From Aureibacter tunicatorum (GTDB taxonomy: Bacteria > Bacteroidota > Bacteroidia > Cytophagales > Cyclobacteriaceae): a DNA stretch of 64,000 nucleotides. Where the stretch lies: contig NZ_AP025306.1 in NCBI RefSeq assembly GCF_036492635.1, forward strand, positions 372,001 to 436,000, in the 5' to 3' direction. Position numbers and translations under genes: made by a program. The notes beneath the pieces were generated by a model. The model was not told where the DNA came from. It saw only the letters and a list, made by a program, of their open reading frames with translations, and searched no databases. Shown here piece by piece: positions 9,706 through 18,627 of this stretch (positions are counted from its first letter, which is position 1; each line of letters opens with the position of its first letter).

Positions 9706-10155
9706 GTGAAAGATTCATTTATTAGATTTTATAGTGAAAATGCGAAATGGGGAGAATTTTCAAATTTTGCATTGTATCCGGTAAAGCTTACTGGAAAAGT
9801 ATGGCCAACAAGCGAGCATTATTTTCAAGCGCAAAAATTTGAGGATAAGTCTTATCAAGATAAAATACGCAAAAGCGCTTCGCCTATGATGGCTGCCCAG
9901 CTTGGAAGATCTAGAAAAGAAAAGATTAAAAAGAATTGGGATAAGCAGAAAGACAATGTGATGTATGAGGTTGTGATGGCTAAATTTTCTCAGCATGAAG
10001 AGTTGAGAGAACTGCTTTTAAGCACTAAAGATTCCAAACTAGTCGAACATACTGAGAACGATGATTATTGGGGTGATGGAGGTGATGGTACTGGCAAAAA
10101 TCGCTTGGGCAAAATTTTGATGAAAGTGAGAGAGAATCTAAGGGATGCTAATTGA
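9706..10155 (+). CDS. NADAR family (YbiA-like) N-glycosidase
   Basis: A NADAR/DUF1768 protein of about 150 residues, the normal family length. Visible signatures are the N-terminal FYSEN, GEFSNF near residues 17-22, WPTSEHYFQAQKF near 36-48 and the C-terminal WGDGGDGTGKNRLGKIL. Members cleave the N-glycosidic bond of riboflavin-pathway intermediates or remove ADP-ribose from nucleobases; which activity applies here cannot be told. The start is a GTG at 9706, only 22 bp after a strong -7 element, so the leader is very short. It appears to be transcribed from its own promoter. Confidence 0.9.
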   Translation: MKDSFIRFYSENAKWGEFSNFALYPVKLTGKVWPTSEHYFQAQKFEDKSYQDKIRKSASPMMAAQLGRSRKEKIKKNWDKQKDNVMYEVVMAKFSQHEELRELLLSTKDSKLVEHTENDDYWGDGGDGTGKNRLGKILMKVRENLRDAN

Positions 10156-10234
10156 TTTAATGGAACAGATTATTTTGCGTTCATTTATTGAAATATATTG
10201 ATTAATTTGTGATTTTTGTCAAATTGAATGATCC

Positions 10235-10612
10235 ATGCAGAGGGCTTACTATGAAATTATTGAACTGCCAATATATAACGAGTTGAATTGGGATATGGAC
10301 TTGATTATAAAGTGTTTGGAATATTTAAGATTGAGAATATCAGATAAATTTTCGGAGCTGCCTGATACTGTCGAATATGATTTGTTGGCGATGACAAGCT
10401 TTACTGGAGGACAGTATCCAGTTATTGGGATGTATAGTGAAAATGAAAGTGACTTTGATTCCGTCCCAAGTTTTTCATTGATGTATGAGCTGATCGAGCA
10501 ATGGATCGATGAGATTGGAATAGAAAGTTTGAAAAAGGAAGCTTTGCAAATTGAAACCATTGATTGGGAAGATTTGAAATGGTATGGAAGTTTTCCTGAT
10601 CGGAATCAATAG
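10235..10612 (+). CDS. Hypothetical small acidic soluble protein
   Basis: 125 residues, acidic, no signal peptide or membrane segment, predicted mainly helical with a central strand region (MTSFTGGQYPVIGMYSEN). I do not recognise the family. It sits 79 bp after the NADAR gene and 42 bp before a lipoprotein gene on the same strand, so it may be co-transcribed with either. Confidence 0.6.
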   Translation: MQRAYYEIIELPIYNELNWDMDLIIKCLEYLRLRISDKFSELPDTVEYDLLAMTSFTGGQYPVIGMYSENESDFDSVPSFSLMYELIEQWIDEIGIESLKKEALQIETIDWEDLKWYGSFPDRNQ

Positions 10613-10654
10613 ATTAAAGACTAAACTAATTGAATTGGAATATATATTTTATTT

Positions 10655-11065
10655 ATGAGAGTTTTAATTTTTGTTTTTTTCATGTTGGTATTTATGAGTT
10701 GCGATAGATCCAACGATAATGATAGCGAACCTAATTCAGACATTACATCAAAAATTTGGCAGGTGGCGAAGATAAAATTGGAAAACGCTTCGACATATGT
10801 TTTGCCTGAAGAAGATTATAAGTTTGCGTTTACAAAAGATGGATCGTTTTCTTTCAATCTGGATGTGAACAATTGTTTTGGGAGTTACGAGATCAAAGGG
10901 AATGGTTTTTCGGTTGAACAGAGTATAGCTTGCACAGAAGCATGTTGTGATTCGGAGTTTGCTGAAGATATGACACATTTATTAAATGAAAGTGTAACGT
11001 ACATTATTGTGAATGAAGAGTTGCGCATTGAAACTGAAAATAGAGGTGTAATCATCTTCAACTAG
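10655..11065 (+). CDS. META-like lipoprotein
   Basis: 136 residues starting with a lipoprotein signal peptide (lipobox FMSC, Cys16). The mature part follows the META/lipocalin-like pattern: a leading W, KFAFTKDGSFSF, a DVNNCFGSYEI strand pair, then a T-x-A-C-C-D segment and a C-terminal LRIETENRGVIIF strand. Such proteins are outer-membrane or periplasmic lipoproteins of unclear function. The three Cys residues in the middle could form disulfides in the periplasm. Confidence 0.75.
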   Translation: MRVLIFVFFMLVFMSCDRSNDNDSEPNSDITSKIWQVAKIKLENASTYVLPEEDYKFAFTKDGSFSFNLDVNNCFGSYEIKGNGFSVEQSIACTEACCDSEFAEDMTHLLNESVTYIIVNEELRIETENRGVIIFN

Positions 11066-11273
11066 TTTTAACTTGATAAAAAATTACGGTAGATAGAAGA
11101 ATTGCAAATGATACGATTTTGTCGAAATCCAATTAGAGATCTAATTGTTTTGATGCTTATGGTGCTTGTTTGCAATTTTTAAGAAATAGTTATGGTCGAA
11201 AAAGTACAATTGACGTTATCATTTTAACAAGATGTATTTTTTAACCGATTTTGAATATAAAATAGACAAGCAT

Positions 11274-12395
11274 ATGAAAATAAAGATAGTAACGCTGGTA
11301 TTTGCATTTTTTGCGGCTATTGCAAATTTGGGCGCGCAAGATAAAGCTGCTGATGATTCTGAGATGTTGGGTTTGCCTGGGGATAATTTGGACCTTTATG
11401 CAACGCTTGACTTATTCCAAGGTTCTAAAACGATTGAAGAATTTGAGGAGTCTTTGAATAATGAAAACTCAGGTGTGAATAATCTTGATTTGGATCTTGA
11501 TGGAAAAGTCGATTTCATCAAAGTGTCGACGAGACAAGAAGGCGATGACTTCACTTTTGTGCTTCAAGTGGATGTTCTTAAAGGAGAGACGCAAGATGTG
11601 GCAGTGATTTATGTTTCAAAGGACGATGAAGGGAAAGTTTCTTTGCAGATGGTAGGAGATGAAGCTCTTTACGGAAAAGATTACATTATCGAGCCAAAAA
11701 CAGAAAAGCCAGCAGTCACAGCAAATCCAGCTTATTCTGGACCAGATACTGTTGTGGTGAAAAGCCAGCCGGCAACAGTTGTTGTTGTGGAATCTGAGCC
11801 TATAGTAGAATATATTTATTCTCCTGTGTATGTGCCTTATTATTCTCCGTTTTATTATGGATATTATCCTCCGTATTTTTATCCATATCCGGTGATTTCG
11901 ATCAATATATATTTTGGAAGACATCGTCATCATCGATATCATTATCATGGAGGGCATTATCGACGAGGTGGAGGAAATACAGTGATTATAAACAATAGTA
12001 AAACATATAATACCTACAATGTGTCTAGAAAAACTTCCAATACTGTTATCAATAACAAAAAGGAAGGTAGTTATAAGCAAGCAAATATAACTAACAACAA
12101 GGCGAACATGAATAAGGCAAATAAGGGTAATAAAGTTGATAAGCAACAACCGTCAAAGCCAGCAAACAAGCCAGCTAATACGAAGCCGACGACTAAACCA
12201 GCGAACATGCCTTCGAATAAGCCAGCTAATGTGCCTTCGACAAAACCTGCGAACAGACCTTCGAATATGCCAGCCAATGTGCCTTCGACAAGACCTGCGA
12301 ACAGACCCTCCAATATGCCAGCAAAAACACCTTCGACAAGACCTGCTAGCAGACCAGCGAACAAGCCTGCAGTAAAGCCAAGTAGAAGAATGTAA
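11274..12395 (+). CDS. Secreted protein with Tyr/Pro-rich centre, His-rich patch and Lys/Pro/Asn repeat tail
   Basis: I start at the ATG at 11274, which gives a clean signal peptide ending NLGAQ; an upstream ATG at 11232 would add 14 residues before it. A globular N-terminal part (to about residue 160) includes LDLDLDGKVDFIKV. It is followed by a Tyr/Pro-rich stretch, a His/Arg-rich patch (HRHHRYHYHGGHYRRGGG) and a basic tail built of eight-residue PANxPSxx units from about residue 300. At the DNA level the tail is a tandem 24/48-bp repeat. The architecture resembles envelope or matrix proteins. Function unknown. Confidence 0.8.
   Translation: MKIKIVTLVFAFFAAIANLGAQDKAADDSEMLGLPGDNLDLYATLDLFQGSKTIEEFEESLNNENSGVNNLDLDLDGKVDFIKVSTRQEGDDFTFVLQVDVLKGETQDVAVIYVSKDDEGKVSLQMVGDEALYGKDYIIEPKTEKPAVTANPAYSGPDTVVVKSQPATVVVVESEPIVEYIYSPVYVPYYSPFYYGYYPPYFYPYPVISINIYFGRHRHHRYHYHGGHYRRGGGNTVIINNSKTYNTYNVSRKTSNTVINNKKEGSYKQANITNNKANMNKANKGNKVDKQQPSKPANKPANTKPTTKPANMPSNKPANVPSTKPANRPSNMPANVPSTRPANRPSNMPAKTPSTRPASRPANKPAVKPSRRM
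12160..12390 (+). repeat. Tandem 24/48-bp coding repeat
   Basis: Imperfect in-frame repeats encoding PANxPSxx in the tail of the secreted protein; the best-conserved higher-order unit is 48 bp (PANVPSTRPANRPSNM). Such arrays expand and contract by slippage. Confidence 0.7.
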
Positions 12396-12414
12396 TTTAT
12401 TTAGTGATAATTTA

Positions 12415-12462
12415 AGCACTGATGATCATTTATTTATAGTTGATTGTCAGTGCTCTTTTTTT
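12415..12462 (+). terminator. Rho-independent terminator
   Basis: AGCACTGA (12415-12422) pairs with TCAGTGCT (12447-12454), followed by CTTTTTTT. It ends the repeat-protein gene. Confidence 0.7.
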
Positions 12463-12577
12463 GAATGTTTTTTAGGTTCAGCGTAATATTATTGGCCAAA
12501 AAAAACTAAAGGAAGTTAATTGTCGAAGTTAGTACTTAGTAGGAAACTTTCAATAAGGTTATTTTAATTGAGGATAA

Positions 12578-13150
12578 ATGAATTTTAGTATAAATGCGGA
12601 TGATCAGCTAAGCCAGATTGTCAGAGAAAAAGGAATAGACAATTGGCTTGATTTATTGGACTTTATTAAATGCTTGCCATATGGCAGGAACAAGAATAGA
12701 AGTGATCTTAGTTTGGTTATCTCTGAACAAAAAGGCAGTTGCAGCTCTAAGCATGCTTTGCTTAAAAAAGTCGCAGATCAGAATGGGATATTGAATGTCA
12801 AACTGATTTTGGGTATTTATAAGATGAATAAGTCCAATACACCTTTGATAGGAGATGCCTTGAGCGAGTATGCTTTAAGCTATATTCCTGAAGCTCATTG
12901 CTATCTTAAAATCAATGGTGAAAGAGTAGACTTAACGACGAATAGTTCCGCATTTAAAAAGCTGGAAAAAGATATCTTGGTAGAACAAGAGATTGAGCCA
13001 GAGCAAGTTGCTGATTACAAAGTGTCATATCATCAGGCATTTATGAAAAAATGGCTTTTAGAGGTTGACACTAGCTTTGGATTTGATGAGATGTGGCGCA
13101 TTCGTGAACAATGCATTGAGAATATTTCAGCTAATAATAAGCTGAGTTAG
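12578..13150 (+). CDS. Transglutaminase-like (papain-fold) cytoplasmic protein
   Basis: 190 residues with no signal peptide. A transglutaminase-like triad is visible: Cys55 in KGSCSSKHALL, His107 in EAHCYLKING and Asp118 in RVDLT. This is the compact single-domain form, common in Bacteroidota and of unknown substrate; members may act as amidases rather than cross-linkers. It stands alone between the repeat-protein terminator and a hairpin at 13161. Confidence 0.75.
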   Translation: MNFSINADDQLSQIVREKGIDNWLDLLDFIKCLPYGRNKNRSDLSLVISEQKGSCSSKHALLKKVADQNGILNVKLILGIYKMNKSNTPLIGDALSEYALSYIPEAHCYLKINGERVDLTTNSSAFKKLEKDILVEQEIEPEQVADYKVSYHQAFMKKWLLEVDTSFGFDEMWRIREQCIENISANNKLS

Positions 13151-13160
13151 TAAATGAAAA

Positions 13161-13200
13161 AAGCCTATGCTTTTTTCGGTGCTAAGAATAGGCTTTATCG
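13161..13200. terminator. Stem-loop between convergent genes
   Basis: AAGCCTAT (13161-13168) pairs with ATAGGCTT (13188-13195). It lies between the stop of the plus-strand gene at 13150 and the end of the minus-strand gene at 13265. The T-run is weak, so termination is only probable. Confidence 0.4.
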
Positions 13201-13264
13201 TTAGAAAATACTTAATCAAGAGCGATGATCGGTAAATGATTTGTAAATGAATAAAAGGATAGTG

Positions 13265-13918
13265 TTATTGAATCTGAGAAAATAGACTTATCATATCAAA
13301 TATAATAACTGTAACTATAGAAATACCAATTATAATAAAAGTCGCTTTTTTAAGGTTGTTTATAGGCTTATAATAATTGTTAATAAGCTCATTTCTAGAG
13401 TTTTCGGATATGTCGATTTGTTCTATTATGCTGTTTTTTATGAATTTGGGAGTTGATATGATTGCAAAAATAGATAAGAGCATAAGTAGGCTAAATAAGA
13501 GATATAAAGGATGGTCGCTTAAGTCTATTGGAGTAGCTTTATTCATTTTAATGTTAGATAACTCAGAAATATTTAAAAATTTATAATAGTCATAAAATGA
13601 GAATAATATCATTGCCGCAAAGAAAATGATTGGTGTTGTGCTGATTATTTTGAAGCTTATCGAGTTAAGCTCTATTTTTTTTAGAAGCTTGGAACCGATA
13701 GAATGCTGATAATAAAAGACTTGAAAAAAATAGATAAGGCCAAGTGGTATATACATTAAAGTATGACTGATTTTCGGAAAATTAATTCCTAAAAAGTTTA
13801 AACTTGATAATATTAAGATTATACAAATAGGAGCGATTATAAAGATTAGTTGTTTATTGGTTAAAGCAGTGTTTGACATTATTCGTTGGTATTGATGATT
13901 ATTAATAAAATTTTTCAA
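13265..13918 (-). CDS. Multi-pass membrane protein, unknown function
   Basis: 217 residues with four to five predicted membrane helices (about 24-44, 50-70, 88-108, 137-157 and 190-212) and a short cytoplasmic Lys-rich loop. I do not recognise the family. It starts 3 bp after the stop of the upstream lipoprotein gene (13922-14344), so the two are almost certainly one operon. Confidence 0.7.
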   Translation of the reverse strand: MKNFINNHQYQRIMSNTALTNKQLIFIIAPICIILILSSLNFLGINFPKISHTLMYIPLGLIYFFQVFYYQHSIGSKLLKKIELNSISFKIISTTPIIFFAAMILFSFYDYYKFLNISELSNIKMNKATPIDLSDHPLYLLFSLLMLLSIFAIISTPKFIKNSIIEQIDISENSRNELINNYYKPINNLKKATFIIIGISIVTVIIFDMISLFSQIQ

Positions 13919-13921
13919 AGA

Positions 13922-14344
13922 TTATTTTTTAATTGAAAACCCTTTAGGGGCTTTAAGTTTATCATGGTCATACATATTGATATAAATTGATAAGGTGTCT
14001 TTTGATCCTTCCCAAGTTACTCTGTAAATATCGAGCATAGCCATACCTAAAAAACCGTTTTCGCTTTTGATTGGACAGCAACTTGTTTCTCTTTCGTAAT
14101 CGACTGTTTCACCATTTGGGCCAGCTAGAGCGTTTAAATATCGTCTTTCATTTAGTGGCCCTTGGCTTTCTTTTACACCTCCGACACTTATGGGATTGTC
14201 TTTTGAAAAACCATAAGAAGGGTCTGTTGAAATTTCTGTTAACAAAAATGTTTGTTGATTTAGCAAGACAGGTTTAGCTATTTTTTTGCTGGTAGAGCAA
14301 GCAGCTAGAAAAGTGACTAAAAGGGATAAGAAAAAGTATTTCAT
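13922..14344 (-). CDS. Small lipoprotein of a family often misannotated as KDO-8-P aldolase
   Basis: 140 residues with a lipoprotein signal (LAACS, Cys16). The mature part has the family pattern YGFSKDNPISVGG, RRYLNALAGPNGE, TSCCPIKS and a C-terminal LYINMYD-like segment (here IYINMYDHDKLKAPKGF). Bacteroidota proteins with this pattern are sometimes labelled 2-dehydro-3-deoxyphosphooctonate aldolase, but they are short, lipidated and have no TIM-barrel or aldolase motifs, so the label is wrong. Function unknown. First gene of a two-gene minus-strand unit. Confidence 0.75.
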   Translation of the reverse strand: MKYFFLSLLVTFLAACSTSKKIAKPVLLNQQTFLLTEISTDPSYGFSKDNPISVGGVKESQGPLNERRYLNALAGPNGETVDYERETSCCPIKSENGFLGMAMLDIYRVTWEGSKDTLSIYINMYDHDKLKAPKGFSIKK

Positions 14345-14584
14345 AATAGGTTTAATGTTTAGGTGAATGAATTTTATAATTGCATTAAATTGATTTATAG
14401 TTTGCTAAATGTGGTTGTATTGGATGTTTATGTGGTTTTAATTAAAATTAAATGAATTTATTTTATGTTTATTAGTAAGTTAAATAAAATATGCTGAAAA
14501 TGTAGATTGTGTCACTGTAAAGTCTTGTCTTTTATGTGACATATTTTTATTTTCAAAATATCATATTTATGTGAGTAGAAGACA

Positions 14585-14678
14585 TTATCACGATTGATTT
14601 TTTATACCATTTTATTTCCCTCTGGAGGGAATACAAGGGAGGATAATTAAGAAAGCCATAAAAAACTAATCGCGATAA
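14585..14678. repeat. Nested inverted repeat upstream of the SDR gene
   Basis: Arms 14585-14605 and 14658-14678 are reverse complements over 21 bases with three mismatches. Inside, TTCCCT/AGGGAA (14616-14631) forms a second small hairpin. It lies in the 380-bp gap 14345-14724, which otherwise shows nothing coding, and ends 46 bp before the SDR start. It may be a leader structure, a terminator or the remnant of a small mobile element. Confidence 0.55.
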
Positions 14679-14724
14679 ACATTAGATTTTATTTTTTATT
14701 ATTCAAGCACCAAATTTTTTAATT

Positions 14725-15516
14725 ATGAATATTCTGATAACAGGAGGCAACTCTGGGATAGGGAGATGCATAGCGGAACATCTTGCAGAAAAAGGACATA
14801 CAGTATTAGCGACATCAAGAAATCCGTCTAAGGCAAAACACTCCAAATTTGATTTTGTAGAATTGGATATAACTTCGGAATCATCGATCAAGAATTTAGT
14901 GGATGAACTTCAAAAAAGAAGGTTTGAAATAGACGTGCTCATAAACAATGCGGGAATAGGAATTTGCGGAGCGTTTGAAGACACACCTATTGATCTTGCA
15001 AGAGAACAAATTGATACTAACTTTTGGGGAGCCGCATCAATGACTAAAGCCTTTTTGCCTCAGATGAGGGCGCAAAAGAAAGGCAGGATTATATTTATTA
15101 CTTCGCTGGCAGGTTTGATTGGAGTGCCTTACCAAAGTTATTACGCCGCTTCAAAACACGCCCTTGAAGGATTGGCTAAGTCCATACGTCATGAAGTAAA
15201 GGAGTTTGGTGTTTCAGTTTCTTGCGTGGAGCCGGGCTTTTTTAGATCAAATTTGCATCATAGTTTTAAATACGCGCCTCATTCCAATGGCCAATACGAT
15301 AGCTCCAGAGAAAAGGCCCTTGAAGTATTTAGCGAGTCAATAGCTAATGCTCCAGAGCCTTTAGAAATAGCCAAGCTTGTTGAGAGAATCATTGGATCAA
15401 AATCGCCCAAGATGAGTTACAAGGCAGGTAATGACGGAAAGTTTTTGCCTTTCTTGCAATTTCTAAGCTACCGTTTATTCGAAATTGGAACCCGAAATAA
15501 GTTTAGGCTTCCATGA
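14725..15516 (+). CDS. Short-chain dehydrogenase/reductase
   Basis: A classical NAD(P)(H)-dependent SDR of 263 residues. The Rossmann glycine motif is TGGNSGIG (6-13), the structural NNAG is present, the catalytic Ser lies in FITSLAG, and Tyr140-x3-Lys144 is the active-site pair. A Thr/Ser-Arg at the end of the first beta-alpha unit (TSRNPSKA) favours NADPH. It resembles SDRs annotated as acting on ketone or aldehyde groups; the substrate is unknown. It appears monocistronic, behind the long inverted repeat. Confidence 0.9.
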   Translation: MNILITGGNSGIGRCIAEHLAEKGHTVLATSRNPSKAKHSKFDFVELDITSESSIKNLVDELQKRRFEIDVLINNAGIGICGAFEDTPIDLAREQIDTNFWGAASMTKAFLPQMRAQKKGRIIFITSLAGLIGVPYQSYYAASKHALEGLAKSIRHEVKEFGVSVSCVEPGFFRSNLHHSFKYAPHSNGQYDSSREKALEVFSESIANAPEPLEIAKLVERIIGSKSPKMSYKAGNDGKFLPFLQFLSYRLFEIGTRNKFRLP

Positions 15517-15807
15517 GTTTGAATAAAGTGATTAAGGTTTTACAATATTGAAAACATCATATTTTTCAAAACTATGCTAAACTAGCTAGTTTAAAATAAA
15601 GGCGACTTGCGGATTATATTTTGCTTCGAGAATTGATAAATAAGTTGATCGTTTTATCAAAATTGAAGAAGTTTTCATCGTTACTTTTTTTCCATTGTCA
15701 GCGCTTTGATTTTTGCGTATGTTTGAGTGAAATCTAGCGTATAGGCCTCCTGAGCTTATTTTTGGTTTATCATTGGAGGCATTAAATTTACATATTAAAT
15801 ATTAGTG

Positions 15808-16332
15808 ATGGAGGATAAGTCTTGGAGAGTATTTTGTTTTTTCAGTTTTCTTTTTGTTTTGTTTCTTTTGTTTTTCACACTATCTCTGCAGATGAAGTTG
15901 CCTCATCGTCTATTTGGCGAGAAGGCTACTGCCGTTGTTAAGCATACATGGTCCTCCAAGGGAGAAAAGAGAGGAGGGAGAGGTGGCCGTAATACTTCTT
16001 CCGGATCGCCGGGAGTATTTGCCTCCTTTGAGATTTGGAATGAGGAGTCGGACAAAATGGAAGAGGTCAGCAAAGTGATTTATACAGATCAAGTGACTGA
16101 TTATAAAAAAGGGGATTTAATAGAAATTAGGCATTACGGAGATTTTATATGCTTGGAAGAAGATTTAAATTATGGGTCGAGTTTTTTGTTTGGTTTATTG
16201 TTCGTAATTCCCATTGCTTTGCTCATGGGCATGCTGTGCTTGGATGCAATATTCAATGGAAACCCTTTGAATGCAATTGGCAAGTTTCTTTCCAAAAGGT
16301 TAAAAGTTAAGGTGGATGTCCACGAGGGGTAA
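15808..16332 (+). CDS. DUF3592-like membrane protein
   Basis: About 174 residues: an N-terminal membrane helix (about 10-30), a central extracytoplasmic beta region with a Gly/Arg-rich loop, and a C-terminal helix (about 130-155). The pattern of two helices around a domain with EIRHYGDFICLEED resembles DUF3592 proteins, whose role is unknown. The start could be GTG 15805 or the adjacent ATG 15808; I prefer the ATG. The preceding gap (15517-15807) holds only a weak GCCTCC/GGAGGC hairpin at 15745-15780. Confidence 0.7.
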   Translation: MEDKSWRVFCFFSFLFVLFLLFFTLSLQMKLPHRLFGEKATAVVKHTWSSKGEKRGGRGGRNTSSGSPGVFASFEIWNEESDKMEEVSKVIYTDQVTDYKKGDLIEIRHYGDFICLEEDLNYGSSFLFGLLFVIPIALLMGMLCLDAIFNGNPLNAIGKFLSKRLKVKVDVHEG

Positions 16333-16492
16333 AATGATGAGGCTTGTTTTTGAGCTAGAGGAGGAATTAGGTTTTGAGGGGAGTGATTCTGCTTAAGTTA
16401 AACCAGGAGTTCCATAACTTTTTTCAGTAGATTTAAATTCTGGAAAAACAAATAAAATCAAAACAGTTCAATTATTTAATACCCCCAAAAGA

Positions 16493-16891
16493 ATGAAAAA
16501 AAATGAAAAATTAATATTTATTATATTAGTAGTGGTATTTACATACTTAATGTTTTTTGTAATAGCTCCTTATGCAAATAAAAAAGCTAATGAGGATCTT
16601 AGAAAATACAAATATATGGATTTCAAAAAAGAGTATAGATTTAAAGTGAAAAAAATTAAATTTACTAAAGGCTGGAATCAAATAATTACAAATAATAATG
16701 ATAGTATTTTAGTAAGTTTATCTAGGCCTTCGGATGTGGCTGGAAGAGTTTATCAGTTAGATTCAATTACGAAAAATAAAAATTCATATGTCGTATCTGT
16801 TTATAGAGATGATAAATTAATCACATATAAATTAGCTAAGAAAAAAGACTTAAATCCAGAAGTTGTAGGTGAGAATGATAGAAATAAATAA
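16493..16891 (+). CDS. Small membrane-anchored protein in AT-rich island
   Basis: 132 residues with one N-terminal signal anchor (about 8-28) and a Lys/Asn-rich extracytoplasmic part with predicted beta strands. No family recognised. Base composition is clearly more AT-rich than the genes to its left, and this marks the start of the accessory island that holds the RHS tip. Confidence 0.6.
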   Translation: MKKNEKLIFIILVVVFTYLMFFVIAPYANKKANEDLRKYKYMDFKKEYRFKVKKIKFTKGWNQIITNNNDSILVSLSRPSDVAGRVYQLDSITKNKNSYVVSVYRDDKLITYKLAKKKDLNPEVVGENDRNK

Positions 16892-17064
16892 CCCTATGAA
16901 GTCGAGATTTAAATTAAAAAAATAACGCTGGTGCTAATGCTTAATTAATCATGACACTTGGTTTAGTGTCAAATAGGCTAATACACATAACTATGATGAT
17001 AATAATCAAAATTTAACAAGTGGCTTAATTAGTTCTTGAATTGATAAAGCCTGAGGATAAGCAT

Positions 17065-17736
17065 ATGAAAAGTAAAGGAATAATATTAACGTTTTTTATT
17101 TCATTGTTTATTATTAAAAATGTAATCGCTCAGAAAGATGAAGTTAAGAGTAAGTATATTATAGTTTCATTTGAGTTAAAAAAACAAAAACCTAAGATTA
17201 CGCAGGTTTTTCATTGGATAGTTGCCACTGACTCAGTAGAAGATAGAATAACTTTTGATATTTATCCTTTGTATATAGAAGAGCCTACTGATTATAATTT
17301 AAATAGGTGTATAAATGGTGATACTGTAACTGTATTTTCTGCTGCGGGGGAATTTATGTTTAGTGATGAATACAAAACACAGCTAAATGAATTAATTACA
17401 ATAATAGATAGTAGAAAAATTAAAGTTCAAAAAACTACTTTGAAATGGGCAAAAGGAATTAGAGGTAAAGAAAAAGTCAGTGTTTATATAACACCTATAT
17501 CTGGTATATTTTGTCATTGTTTACAAATACATAAAAATTATAAAGTTGAATTCAAGGGTTTAGTTTATATGCCTGTTTCTTCTTTTAGTTTTGACGATAA
17601 ATTTTGGAATACAAAAAGTGCGAAAATTGTGAAATATGCAGATTATAGCTTAGTTGAATTTACTGGCCATTTACCTTCAATTTCGCATTGGAGATCACTT
17701 TGTCGTGTAAAAAGTAGAATGCAAGTATTTAAATGA
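17065..17736 (+). CDS. Exported protein of unknown function
   Basis: I start at the ATG at 17065, which is preceded by GAGGATAA and gives a clean signal peptide ending NVIAQ; the frame also has a TTG 24 bp upstream. The mature part is about 200 residues, beta-rich, with Cys residues in IFCHCLQIHK. It lies just upstream of the orphan RHS tip in the AT-rich island. No homologous family recognised; it could be an orphan cargo or immunity-type gene. Confidence 0.6.
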   Translation: MKSKGIILTFFISLFIIKNVIAQKDEVKSKYIIVSFELKKQKPKITQVFHWIVATDSVEDRITFDIYPLYIEEPTDYNLNRCINGDTVTVFSAAGEFMFSDEYKTQLNELITIIDSRKIKVQKTTLKWAKGIRGKEKVSVYITPISGIFCHCLQIHKNYKVEFKGLVYMPVSSFSFDDKFWNTKSAKIVKYADYSLVEFTGHLPSISHWRSLCRVKSRMQVFK

Positions 17737-17787
17737 GTTTGAGCTTGTATGGAGTAAGCTTGTATTTTTTTGCCTAATTTTTAGTAA

Positions 17788-18627
17788 ATGATCGGAAGAA
17801 CCTTCGATAGTGGAGGCTATAGGTATGGATTCCAAGGGCAGGAGCAGGACGACGAAACTGGCCTTGTGAATTACAAGTACCGTATGCACGACCCGAGAAT
17901 CGGTAGGTTCTTTGCGGTGGATCCCCTTGCGCCTGATTATCCATGGAATAGTCCTTATGCTTTTAGTGAAAATGTTGTAATTGACCATGTTGAACTTGAG
18001 GGCTTAGAGAAGATTTTTTATCAATTAGCATCTGGTAATGATAAATCATTCATAAATACTTGGAATATTCAATGTAAAACATCTTTAGGTAAGGAGATGA
18101 TGTCAAAATTTAAAAAACAAAAGAAGTATAATACCATATACTATCATTATGCTTCAGGTTCGCCTATAGGGTTTGTTGATGTATTTGAAAACTATGAAGA
18201 ATATGAAAATACAATGGATGGATATACTGATAGAACGTCACGAAAATATGGAATCGATAAAGAATTATTTAAGAAAGCAACAGCAGATGGCAGAAAAGCA
18301 GCAGTAATAGGTATCACTGAAACGACGGAAAATTTAAAAGCTGAAGTATATGATTTAAATCATGAAGAATATTACTTTATGGAATATTTGGATCATGATG
18401 ATATAAAAGGTAAAAATAATAAGGATCATATAAAGTATTATGGAATACCAATTGTTGGGGAAAACTCTTTAGACGATATAGAAGTTGAGAATAATCTTAA
18501 TAAATCCAAAAAAGGTGTTGTTGTTGAGCAATTTAGACAAATAAAACAATTAGTAGATGAATTTAATGAACAAGAACGAATCAATAATATCGCGAATACA
18601 CTGGAAACTTCTGAGTCTCATTATTAG
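17788..18627 (+). CDS. Orphan RHS core tip fused to a C-terminal toxin-like domain
   Basis: The first about 70 residues are the end of a Bacteroidota RHS-repeat core: YRYGFQGQEQDDETG, NYKYRMHDPRIGRFFAVDP and YPWNSPYAFSEN, followed by VELEGLE. The remaining about 209 residues are an unrecognised domain, Lys/Glu/Tyr-rich, presumably the toxin. No RHS repeats, signal peptide or YD-repeat shell precede it, so it is a displaced cassette that can act only after recombination with a full-length RHS gene. The RHS part has visibly higher GC than the AT-rich toxin part, as expected of exchangeable tips. The next gene overlaps its end and is the likely immunity gene. Confidence 0.85.
   Translation: MIGRTFDSGGYRYGFQGQEQDDETGLVNYKYRMHDPRIGRFFAVDPLAPDYPWNSPYAFSENVVIDHVELEGLEKIFYQLASGNDKSFINTWNIQCKTSLGKEMMSKFKKQKKYNTIYYHYASGSPIGFVDVFENYEEYENTMDGYTDRTSRKYGIDKELFKKATADGRKAAVIGITETTENLKAEVYDLNHEEYYFMEYLDHDDIKGKNNKDHIKYYGIPIVGENSLDDIEVENNLNKSKKGVVVEQFRQIKQLVDEFNEQERINNIANTLETSESHY

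Noticed and set aside
12071-12364. Long reverse-strand frame with Gly/Leu-rich product opposite the repeat tail
   Set aside because: It is the antisense reading of the PANxPS repeats; its composition follows from the codon pattern and no start or conserved motif supports it.
13922-14344. 2-dehydro-3-deoxyphosphooctonate aldolase function
   Set aside because: The family name is a propagated misannotation; the protein is a 140-aa lipoprotein without aldolase motifs.
16334-16396. 20-residue frame directly after the DUF3592-like gene
   Set aside because: Too short, acidic, no repeats or partners; nothing supports expression.
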